This document shows positions 33,763 to 40,100 of a stretch of 40,100 nt of DNA, piece by piece (position 1 is the stretch's first letter; every line of letters begins with the position of its first letter). The stretch spans positions 1 through 40,100 of the forward strand of contig JAEWYL010000198.1 in the NCBI GenBank assembly GCA_023395675.1, read 5' to 3'. A program made the position numbers and the translations under genes. The DNA is from Chloroflexota bacterium. GTDB lineage: Bacteria; Chloroflexota; Anaerolineae; Anaerolineales; UBA4823. Under the pieces are notes generated by a model. That model ran no database searches and was not told the origin of the DNA. It worked only from the letters and a program-made list of their open reading frames with translations.

Positions 33763-34530
33763 TTATTCCGTGCTCAATCGCGCCGTGGCCCCGCCGTCCA
33801 CGATCATCGCCTGCCCGGTCATGAAGGAGGACTGCTCCTCGTCCGCCAGGAAGTAGATGGCGTGGGCGATCTCCTCGGGCCGCCCGATGCGCCCGTTGAC
33901 GGTGCGGCGCGCCAGGTTGTCCAGCCGGGACTGGAGGTCGCCGCCCCCGGCGTGGTCGCGGTTCATCCCGGCGCGCAGCATGGGGGTGTCCACCGCCCCG
34001 GGCAGCACGGCGTTGACGCGGATATTGTCGGGGGCGAACTCGATGGCCGCGGCGCGGGTAAAGGCCAGGAGCCCGCCCTTGCTGGCCGCGTAGGAAGCGA
34101 TGTCCTTCGAGGTCGCCACCGCATGCACCGAGGAGACGTTCACCACCGCCCCGCCCCCGGCGGCTTTGAGCAGCGGGTGGGCCAGTTTGAGGCCCAGGAA
34201 GACCGAGCGCAGGTTCGAGCCCATCACCGCGTCCCATTCCGCCGCGCTGGTCTGCAGCAGGGGTTTGGTCACCTGGACGGCGGCGTTGTTCACCAGGGCG
34301 TGCAGCACCGGGGAGAAGCGGCTGGCGCCGGCGTAGATCTCCTCCAGGTTCTTCTCCTCCGAGATATCGGACTGGATGAACAGCCCGTTCTGCGGGAAAC
34401 CCTCGCCGAAGGGCTGGCGGTCCACACCGATCACGCACCAGCCTTTGGCGGCGAACAGCTCAACCGCAGCGCGGCCGATGCCGCCCCCGGCGCCGGTGAT
34501 CAAGACGGTTTTCGATTGCTGCTGGTTCAT
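33763..34530 (-). CDS. SDR-family oxidoreductase
   Basis: This 255-aa classical short-chain dehydrogenase has TGAGGGIGRA (11-20) for NAD(P), NNAAVQV, NVSSVHAV (active-site Ser) and YAASKGG (Tyr-x3-Lys). The late PEEIAHAIYFLADEEQSSFM region is typical of 3-oxoacyl reductase-like and sugar-acid-modifying SDRs. The ATG at 34530 has GGGAGG five bases upstream. It ends the cytidylyltransferase/hydroxyacid-dehydrogenase/methyltransferase series. The pairing of an SDR with a CMP-sugar synthetase recalls ptmA-ptmB in nonulosonic-acid clusters, so a role in making or modifying the activated acid is plausible. Confidence 0.87.
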   Translation of the reverse strand: MNQQQSKTVLITGAGGGIGRAAVELFAAKGWCVIGVDRQPFGEGFPQNGLFIQSDISEEKNLEEIYAGASRFSPVLHALVNNAAVQVTKPLLQTSAAEWDAVMGSNLRSVFLGLKLAHPLLKAAGGGAVVNVSSVHAVATSKDIASYAASKGGLLAFTRAAAIEFAPDNIRVNAVLPGAVDTPMLRAGMNRDHAGGGDLQSRLDNLARRTVNGRIGRPEEIAHAIYFLADEEQSSFMTGQAMIVDGGATARLSTE

Positions 34531-34552
34531 TCTGCCTCCCTTGTTGTTCCTG

Positions 34553-35380
34553 TTACCCGGCAGGGGGTTGGGCGAAGCGGTCTGCGCTCCGTTCAACCCT
34601 CTGGCCCTGGACCTTTACCGCCCGCGTGGCGAAAAACGTGGGCATGTAGCGGTTCAGCAAATTGTCTTCCTCGTTATCAATGTCCTCGTAGAACCCCGCC
34701 AGGAGGAAGCCCGCCTCGAGCTGGCCCCCGATCTGGGTCTCCAGGGTGTGGCTGAACTCGAACGGCTCCCCTTGCTCCCGGTAGCGGGCCTGCGCCTCGG
34801 GCGACAGGCTCTCCAGGTCGGAGTAGGGCAGCGGGTGCTTCACCTCCAGTACCCCCCGGTCCCACTGTTCCAGGTCGAAGATGTAGAGCGCCGGGTGGGT
34901 GATGCCCGAGAGCAGCGCGCCGCCGGGCCGCAGGACGCGGTAGGCCTCCCGCCACACGGGGAGCACCTCCGGGACGAAGATATTCGAGACCGGGTGCACG
35001 ATCAGGTCGAAGCTCCCGTCCGGAAAGACGGAGAGATCGCGCATATCCCCTTCCACCAGGCGGATCTGCAGGCCGTCGCGTTCGGCGACCCGGCGGTCCT
35101 GGGCGAGCTGGCGGGGGGAATTGTCGAATACGGTGACGTTGGCCCCGGCCGCGGCCAGGACCGGCCCCTGCTGCCCGCCGCCCGAGGCCAGGCAGAGCGT
35201 ATCGCAGCCGCGCAGCTCGGGGAACCAGGCGTGCGGCGCCGGGCGGGTGGGGGTGAGCAGGATCTCCCACTGCCCCTGGCGGGCGGCGGCGGTCACTTCC
35301 GGTCCCACCGGCACGGTCCAGGTGTTCCCCTGCCCCACCCGGCGGTTCCAAGCCTCTCGGTTGTGGGCGCGCAAGTCCAT
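34553..35380 (-). CDS. Class I SAM-dependent methyltransferase
   Basis: The 275-aa protein starts MDLRAHNREAWNRRV, then TLCLASGGGQQGPVLAAAG (61-79, the SAM-binding glycine-rich loop) and VTVFDNSP with its acidic ribose-binding Asp. GDMRDLSVF and FDLIVHPVSNIFV (motif IV region) follow, as does VLRPGGALLSG. This is an ordinary methyltransferase_11-type fold. The C-terminal quarter is a substrate cap of unknown specificity. In this module O- or N-methylation of the activated sugar or acid is likely, though a general metabolite methyltransferase cannot be excluded. Confidence 0.85.
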   Translation of the reverse strand: MDLRAHNREAWNRRVGQGNTWTVPVGPEVTAAARQGQWEILLTPTRPAPHAWFPELRGCDTLCLASGGGQQGPVLAAAGANVTVFDNSPRQLAQDRRVAERDGLQIRLVEGDMRDLSVFPDGSFDLIVHPVSNIFVPEVLPVWREAYRVLRPGGALLSGITHPALYIFDLEQWDRGVLEVKHPLPYSDLESLSPEAQARYREQGEPFEFSHTLETQIGGQLEAGFLLAGFYEDIDNEEDNLLNRYMPTFFATRAVKVQGQRVERSADRFAQPPAG

Positions 35381-35457
35381 AACTCTCTATCCCTCTTTGA
35401 AATGTTCCGGTTATCTTGCGGGCCGGCAAAGCCGCCCTACGATATTACGCCTGGGTT

Positions 35458-36423
35458 CTAAATCTTTGCCAGCGCGTCCTGGTCCAGGGCCAGCCCCAGC
35501 CCCTCGAACAGGTTGCGCAGGGTGTTGCTGTGCACGCGCTTCCAGGCCGCCGGGCTGGAATTGGCGTTGTGCGGGGCGATCAGCACGTTGTCCATTCCCA
35601 GCAGGGGGCTGTCGGTGGGCAGCGGCTCCACCTCGAACACGTCCAGGGCCGCGCCGCCGATGCGCCCGGCGCGCAGGGCCTCGATTAGGGCCGCCTCGTC
35701 CACCACCGGGCCGCGGGCGGTGTTGATCAGCACCGCCTCCGGGCGCATGCAGGCCAGGGTGCGGGCGTTGATCAGGTGGTAGGAGGTCGGGTTCAGGTCG
35801 GTGTTCAGGCTGACGAAATCGGCGCGGGAGAGCAGGTCCTCCAGCGAGGTCATCTCCACCCCGTTCTCCACCAGGAAATCCGGGGCGACCTCGACGATAT
35901 CCGTCCCCAGCAGCTTCATCCCGAAGGCGCGCGCCCGGCGCAGGACGGCTTTGCCGATATTGCCCACCCCCACCACGCCCAGGGTGCACTCGCTCAGCGA
36001 GCGTCCGGGGATCTTGTCCCACACCCCGCTTTTCATGTCCCGGTCCATCCAGAGCAGGCGGCGCACGAAAGCCAGCATATAGCCCAGGACCGAGTCCGCC
36101 ACCGGCAGGGTGAAGGCGTTGGGCGTGCGGCAGACTTGGATGCCCAGGGCGGCGGCCGCCTGGCTGTCAATCGAATCGATGCCGGTGCCCCATTTGGAGA
36201 TCACCTTCAGGCGCGGGGCGCAGGCCTGCAGCACGCGGGCAGTGAAGCGGTCGTCGCCGCAGAGCGCGCCGTCGAACTGCCCGGCGTATTCCAGCAGCTG
36301 CGCCTCTTCCAGCCGTTCGGCCACGCCGGCGACGAGGATCTCCACGCCCGCCGCTTCGATCAGCGGGCGGAAGCGCGGCAGGACGGGGATGAAATAGGGG
36401 GCGGAGATCAGGATGGTGGTCAT
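35458..36423 (-). CDS. D-isomer-specific 2-hydroxyacid dehydrogenase (SerA-like)
   Basis: This 321-aa NAD-dependent dehydrogenase has KWGTGIDSID in the catalytic domain, GVVGVGNIGKAV (about 149-160) as the dinucleotide loop, NTARGPVVDE with the substrate Arg, ALDVFEVEPLP with the catalytic Glu, and APHNANSS with the catalytic His. All active-site residues are present, so it should be active. The protein is shorter than full SerA and has no ACT domain, so it is not a standard serine-pathway enzyme. Placement next to a NeuA-like gene suggests it makes or reduces a 2-keto or 2-hydroxy acid for the surface glycan (inference). Confidence 0.88.
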   Translation of the reverse strand: MTTILISAPYFIPVLPRFRPLIEAAGVEILVAGVAERLEEAQLLEYAGQFDGALCGDDRFTARVLQACAPRLKVISKWGTGIDSIDSQAAAALGIQVCRTPNAFTLPVADSVLGYMLAFVRRLLWMDRDMKSGVWDKIPGRSLSECTLGVVGVGNIGKAVLRRARAFGMKLLGTDIVEVAPDFLVENGVEMTSLEDLLSRADFVSLNTDLNPTSYHLINARTLACMRPEAVLINTARGPVVDEAALIEALRAGRIGGAALDVFEVEPLPTDSPLLGMDNVLIAPHNANSSPAAWKRVHSNTLRNLFEGLGLALDQDALAKI

Positions 36424-36429
36424 GGCGGA

Positions 36430-37122
36430 TTAACCTTCTCGGGAGTGTTTTTTCATCAAAAATTCGGTAATCTCGAAATCAATCGGGTCGTCAATGTCCC
36501 AGGCCTCGGCCGGGTCAATCTCGAACATCATCGGGCGCTCGCCCAGGCGGTTGCGGCGCGCCAGCAGGATCTCGCGGGTGAAGAGGTAGAGGCAGGAGTT
36601 CTCCTCGTACACCGGGGGCAGGTCCTGGGTCTGGAGCAGGATGGCGGGGTTGTGGTTGATGGCGCGCCCGAGCTGGTCCCACAGGCGGGTCTGCAGTCGG
36701 GTGACGGAGAAGAGCGAATCGTAGGCGGGGTAGACCTCCAGGAAGGCGCGCACCGCCCGCGAGATGGTCGCCGCGCAGAGCAGGGGGTTGGTGGAATGGG
36801 TCTGGAGGTAGAAATCCGCCGGGACCGCGGCGGTGTCGTGCACCAGCACCTCGTTCATGGGGATAGTCGGGGCGCGCAGGCGCTCCGGGCGCTCGATCAC
36901 CCGCACCCCGGGGAAATGCCGGCGCAGGCCTTCCATCACCGGCGGGCTGTCGGTGTCCACCACCACCTGCGAGATTTCCGGGCAGGCGAGCAGGTTTTCG
37001 ATAATGTGGTGGAAGAGGGGTTTTCCCGCCAGGAGGCGGTAGTTCTTCTCGGGCACGCGCTGGGAATGGTGGCGCATGGGCACCAGGGCGGCAATTTTGG
37101 GAAGCTGCATGGTCTCTACCAT
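36430..37122 (-). CDS. NeuA/KdsB-like cytidylyltransferase
   Basis: This 230-aa protein belongs to the acylneuraminate cytidylyltransferase family (PF02348), which activates 2-keto sugar acids as CMP derivatives. It has ALVPMRHHSQRVPEKNYRLL near residue 12 in place of the usual PARGGSKRxPxKN, then GKPLFHHII, VVVDTDSP and LQTHSTNPLL. The changed PMRHHSQR motif puts it in a divergent branch rather than canonical NeuA or KdsB. It starts at ATG 37122, overlapping the sulfotransferase by seven bases; Met5 is an alternative. The substrate is unknown and no NeuB-like synthase is in the window. Confidence 0.83.
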   Translation of the reverse strand: MVETMQLPKIAALVPMRHHSQRVPEKNYRLLAGKPLFHHIIENLLACPEISQVVVDTDSPPVMEGLRRHFPGVRVIERPERLRAPTIPMNEVLVHDTAAVPADFYLQTHSTNPLLCAATISRAVRAFLEVYPAYDSLFSVTRLQTRLWDQLGRAINHNPAILLQTQDLPPVYEENSCLYLFTREILLARRNRLGERPMMFEIDPAEAWDIDDPIDFEITEFLMKKHSREG

Positions 37123-37994
37123 TGGTCGTCTTTCTCGTATCCCAACCGCACGAGCAGGTCGCCGGCCGTCTGCTTGAACAGGCGGCGGTGCTCGGCGCTG
37201 AAGCGCTCTTTCCAGCCGCCGGCCTTGCCGGAGCGGAAGGTGGGGGAGCGCCGGGGGTCAATGCTGTCCGCAAGGATCTGCAGGGCCGCCGGGCGGGCCG
37301 CCGCCAGCGGGAAGCCGCGCTCGAGGGCGTGGTCGAGCACGCGGCCCAGGGCCGCCTCCCGCTCGCGCAGGAAGTCCTCGTAGCGCAGGGTGAGCACGGC
37401 GGGGCAGTCCAGCCAGCCGAGGAAGGGCTCGAAGCGGGCGCGGATGTCCGGAAAGGGGACCTCCTCGCCCGGCAGGCCGCGGATGCTGGTCGCCAGGCGC
37501 TCGTCGAAGCTCTGCAGCGCCTGCGTGTAGTAGGCGTGGTGGATATGTCCCGGCTCCATCTCCGTCACGTAGTGGACGTGCGAAACCACCACGTCGCGCG
37601 GGTCGCGCAGGATGAAGTAGGCGGCGGTCTCGGGGCGGCTCAGGCGTTCGACCACGGGCGGGAGGGCGTGCAGGTGCCCGTAGGCGATGTCGCCGGGGAG
37701 CAGGCGCTCCAGGTCCGCCAGGATGGCCTCCTGCGGGCGGGGGCGGCCCGTGGCGGCGTTGTAGGTGACCACCGCCGGCAGACCGGCGTCCACCGCCGGG
37801 CCCAGGCGCGGGAACCCCTGCAGCACCTGGGTGAGCAGGTGCGTGCCGCTCTTGGGGAAGGAGTTGGCGAACAGCACCGGGACGCCCGCCAGCCCCCGGC
37901 GGCGCCAGCGCGCCATCTGGGCCAGGCGGCGCAGGGCGCGGCGCGCCAGCCGGGCCTCGAATACCAGCCGGGAGCGGGGGCCGCTACCAGTCAT
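37116..37994 (-). CDS. PAPS-dependent sulfotransferase
   Basis: The 292-aa protein has the canonical 5'-phosphosulfate loop FPKSGTHLL (46-54), the 3'-phosphate motif RDPRDVVVSHVHY (130-142) and the late FRSGKAGGWKERFS loop (the family's RKGxxGDWK-type motif). All PAPS-binding elements are therefore present. It is a close paralogue of the next gene: the C-termini DLLVRLGYEKDDQW and DLLVRLGYEAGDDW nearly match. It overlaps both neighbours by 7 and 11 bases, so it is tightly co-translated. The acceptor is probably a surface glycan hydroxyl. Confidence 0.87.
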   Translation of the reverse strand: MTGSGPRSRLVFEARLARRALRRLAQMARWRRRGLAGVPVLFANSFPKSGTHLLTQVLQGFPRLGPAVDAGLPAVVTYNAATGRPRPQEAILADLERLLPGDIAYGHLHALPPVVERLSRPETAAYFILRDPRDVVVSHVHYVTEMEPGHIHHAYYTQALQSFDERLATSIRGLPGEEVPFPDIRARFEPFLGWLDCPAVLTLRYEDFLREREAALGRVLDHALERGFPLAAARPAALQILADSIDPRRSPTFRSGKAGGWKERFSAEHRRLFKQTAGDLLVRLGYEKDDQW

Positions 37995-38847
37995 CGCCGG
38001 CTTCGTATCCCAACCGCACGAGCAGGTCGCCGGTGCGCTCTTTGAACAGGGCCTTGTTCGCCTCGGTGAAGTGCTCGCGCCAGTTGCCGGGCTTGCCCTT
38101 GCGGAAAGTGCCGGATTTCTTCGGCTGGATGGCCTCTTTCAGCCTCTCCACCGCCTGCTCCCGCGCCGCGCGCGGGGTGAAGCCGCGCTCCGCCAGGTAG
38201 TCCAGCAGGCAGCCCAGGGCCTGGTCCCGGTCCAGGATCAGGTCCTCGAAACGCAGGCTGAGCACTTCGGGCCGCTCCAGCCAGCCCAGGTAACCGGCGT
38301 AACGCTCGTTCACCCCGGGCAGGCGCGCCTGGGGGTCTTCCACCCCGGTAATGGAGGCGTTCAGGCGCGCCTCCATGCTGTCCAGCTCCTCGGTGTAGTA
38401 GCGGTGCATGCCGTGCCCCTGGTGGATCTGGGTGGCGTAAAAGACGTGCGAGACCAGCATATCGCGCGGGTCGCGGTAGACGAAAACCGTGGCGCGCCCG
38501 GGCCGGGTCAGGGCGGAGAGGAAGGGCTCGCGCGCCTGGATGTAGCCGTAGCCGATGTCGCCCGGGCGCATGGAGCGGATGGCCGCCAGCAGCCCCGCCT
38601 CGGTCAGGCGGGCGTTGGCCTCGTCCCGGTTGAGGGGCGGGAAGCCCGGGTTGACGAAGGGCCCCAGGGAGACCAGCCCCTGGAGCACCTGGATGATCAG
38701 GTGAGAGCCCGACTTGGGCATGGCGTTCCCCAGGACGGCGGGCATGCGGGCCAGCTCGCCCGGGCCCCAGCGCAGGGCCGTGGCGGCCCGCCGCGCCTGC
38801 CAGCGGAGGCGCTTGAGGTTGTGCTTGATGGTCAGGGAAGTATTCAT
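37984..38847 (-). CDS. PAPS-dependent sulfotransferase, tandem paralogue
   Basis: The 287-aa protein has MPKSGSHLI (43-51), YRDPRDMLVSHVFY (124-137) and the FRKGKPGNWREHF loop, the complete PAPS-binding set. The ATG at 38847 is chosen because the first 10 codons of the open frame derive from the inverted repeat upstream. It overlaps the following sulfotransferase by 11 bases. Divergence in the acceptor-binding middle suggests that the two enzymes sulfate different positions or sugars. Confidence 0.86.
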   Translation of the reverse strand: MNTSLTIKHNLKRLRWQARRAATALRWGPGELARMPAVLGNAMPKSGSHLIIQVLQGLVSLGPFVNPGFPPLNRDEANARLTEAGLLAAIRSMRPGDIGYGYIQAREPFLSALTRPGRATVFVYRDPRDMLVSHVFYATQIHQGHGMHRYYTEELDSMEARLNASITGVEDPQARLPGVNERYAGYLGWLERPEVLSLRFEDLILDRDQALGCLLDYLAERGFTPRAAREQAVERLKEAIQPKKSGTFRKGKPGNWREHFTEANKALFKERTGDLLVRLGYEAGDDW

Positions 38848-38869
38848 AAATCTCGTATCTGCGCTATCT

Positions 38870-38926
38870 GTGTCCATCGGTGTTCATCTGTGGTTTTATC
38901 TACCACGGATGCACACAGATGGACAC
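38870..38926. repeat. Imperfect 25-bp inverted repeat (dispersed-repeat type)
   Basis: Arms 38870-38894 and 38902-38926 pair with three mismatches around a seven-base loop. The arms are made of 'GTGTCCATC' and 'CATCTGTGG' style words. I recall similar CCATCTGTG-rich palindromes as intergenic repeats in many environmental bacterial genomes. It lies between the DUF4910 gene and the first sulfotransferase and could act as a two-way hairpin. Confidence 0.75.
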
Positions 38927-38978
38927 GGATCGAAAACCCATTCTTGTTTTTCGGATAGCCAGGCGCCTGGAATTTCTT

Positions 38979-40100
38979 TCACAGGCGGTGCGGGTCCGTC
39001 GGTTGGGGGCGGCGGCTGAGGGCCACCAGTCCCTTGCTCTCCAGGAGCGAGACCACCTCCCACACCGCGTTGAAGCTGATCCCCAGCCCGGCGGCGATGT
39101 CGGCGACGGTGTGCTCGCCGTCGCAGCGCTCCATAATCTCGAACAGGCGCCGGTGGCCCTCCGGGTTCACCCGGTAATCAACCCAGATCCCGTAGCCGGA
39201 GCAGAAGATCTCGCCTTTGAAGCGGTTCACCACGTAGTAATTGCGCTCCCAGGCCTGCAGCAGGCCCAGGACCATGTCTCGCGAGGCCTCCAGGCGCTCC
39301 TGGGAGACGATGGCGGGGGTGTCCAGGCTGGAGTGGTATTCCGGGTAGGGCGGCCGGCCGGAGGCCTTGGGGGCTTCCACCCGGGAGAGGGAGAGCATGG
39401 GCACGCGCACGCCGGGGGCGTTGAACTGGCGCTCGTCGTTGTCGATGATGCTGCGGTAGGCGCCCCGGTAGCCCTGCGGGTCCAGGTCGGGCAGGGCTGC
39501 GGACAGGCAGCGGTCGGGCTGGCTGTCCGGCTGGAAGGACCCCTGCAGGGCGTGGGGGGAATCGTTGCCCAGCATCTCCAGGAACAGCCCGCCGGCCATG
39601 TCGGGGATGAGCGCTTCGTTGTGGCTGAGATAAGCCACCGAGCCGATGGTCTCGGGCAGGATCAGGCAGCGGTAGGTGTAGTAGGGCTGCCAGGAGAGCA
39701 GCCTCTGCGCCGCTTCCAGCAGCACCACCACCCCCGTCAGGTCGTCGTTCACCATCGCCGGGTGGCAGAGATGGGCAGCGAGCACGAAGGTCTCCCGGCT
39801 CTGCCCGGGGACGAGGATCTCGCCCACCTTCAGGGTCCCCGGCTCGAAGCGGGTGCGGATCGTCACCCGGTAGGCGTCCTGGTCCAGGCTGTCTCGCAGC
39901 CTCTGCGAGGCGCACAGCCCCCAGTCGCGGTCGTAATACTTGAAGACGAAGGGCAGCGCCTCGGGCAGGCGGGGGTGGACGTGCAGGTGGCGCAGCAGCT
40001 CCTCGCGGCTCACCACCCCCTCGAAGGGCAGGGAGTAAGAGACGGCGTGCAGGGGGTGGTCGGCGTAATCGAGCAGGCGCCGGCCGTCCAGGGTCTCCAG
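38979..40100 (-). CDS. DUF4910 zinc-aminopeptidase-like protein (5' end cut off)
   Basis: A 373-residue C-terminal part is visible; the frame stays open to the window edge (reading ...LLDYADHPLHAVSYSLPFEG before the GTG at 40016), so that GTG is not the start. It matches the DUF4910/M28-like fold: FVLAAHLCHPAMVNDDLTG with metal-ligand His and Asp, PETIGSVAYL with the catalytic-region Glu, and YHSSLDTP with a late His and Asp. The last ~75 residues look like a winged helix (EHTVADIAAGLGISFNAVWE). This family recurs in surface-polysaccharide clusters, where an aminopeptidase or deacylase-like role is suspected. The substrate is unknown. Confidence 0.85.
   Translation of the reverse strand: METLDGRRLLDYADHPLHAVSYSLPFEGVVSREELLRHLHVHPRLPEALPFVFKYYDRDWGLCASQRLRDSLDQDAYRVTIRTRFEPGTLKVGEILVPGQSRETFVLAAHLCHPAMVNDDLTGVVVLLEAAQRLLSWQPYYTYRCLILPETIGSVAYLSHNEALIPDMAGGLFLEMLGNDSPHALQGSFQPDSQPDRCLSAALPDLDPQGYRGAYRSIIDNDERQFNAPGVRVPMLSLSRVEAPKASGRPPYPEYHSSLDTPAIVSQERLEASRDMVLGLLQAWERNYYVVNRFKGEIFCSGYGIWVDYRVNPEGHRRLFEIMERCDGEHTVADIAAGLGISFNAVWEVVSLLESKGLVALSRRPQPTDPHRL

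Noticed and set aside
35458..36423. Serine-biosynthesis phosphoglycerate dehydrogenase (serA)
   Set aside because: It is 321 aa, has no C-terminal ACT/ASB domain and sits in a glycan module, so the general 2-hydroxyacid dehydrogenase call is safer.
36430..37122. Canonical CMP-sialic acid or CMP-Kdo synthetase
   Set aside because: The PMRHHSQR motif departs from PARGGSKR and no NeuB, NeuC, KdsA or KdsD-like gene is in the window, so a specific substrate cannot be named.

Overview
This window is almost entirely one cell-surface polysaccharide locus from a high-GC bacterium. The composition, the Thr/Pro-rich stalk on a membrane-anchored InhA-like peptidase, the very large fused glycosyltransferase (GT) and the DUF4910/DUF115/sulfotransferase company suggest Chloroflexota, possibly Anaerolineae. 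That is an inference from gene style; no rRNA or other phylogenetic marker is present. No tRNA, rRNA, CRISPR array, IS element or phage gene was recognised.

Layout. Nearly everything is on the minus strand, so transcription runs from high to low coordinates. From the right edge: a DUF4910 zinc-aminopeptidase-like protein (5' end outside the window), two tandem PAPS-type sulfotransferases, then a four-gene module: NeuA-like cytidylyltransferase, D-2-hydroxyacid dehydrogenase, SAM methyltransferase and SDR. A low-GC pair follows: a 70-aa protein plus a frameshifted nucleotidyltransferase with its own likely promoter. Then come a DUF115 protein, a GT39-like membrane GT, a GT2, a third sulfotransferase, a second GT2 and a second GT-C membrane protein. 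Next is the complete dTDP-L-rhamnose set (rfbC-rfbB-rfbA-rfbD), a GT4-like enzyme and a 1340-aa three-GT fusion.

The left half holds a secreted GH26-like protein with a substituted nucleophile position and a TuaH-like GT, with one plus-strand GT-C membrane protein running into the latter's 3' end. After these come a small DMT transporter, the ABC exporter (wzm and a wzt with an unusual LamG-like C-terminus), two GT4 enzymes, a WecA/TagO-type initiating phosphoglycosyltransferase, a Wzz-like protein and a Wzy/WaaL-family ligase/polymerase. The left edge has a membrane-anchored metallopeptidase, a YtxH protein on the plus strand and a fourth sulfotransferase. The first 40 bases contain a G7/C18 homopolymer.

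How it fits together (inference). The WecA-type enzyme would start a glycan on undecaprenyl phosphate. GT2/GT4/GT-C enzymes would extend it with rhamnose and with a CMP-activated acid made partly by the 34-37 kb module. Up to four sulfotransferases may sulfate it, Wzm/Wzt would export it, and the Wzz- and ligase-type proteins would set its length or attach it. Many junctions are ATGA or GTGA overlaps, so much of the locus is probably translationally coupled. The most interesting leads are the LamG-tailed Wzt, the CMP-acid/hydroxyacid-dehydrogenase module beside DUF115, DUF4910 and sulfotransferases, the triple-GT fusion, and the GH26 homologue that has probably lost catalysis.
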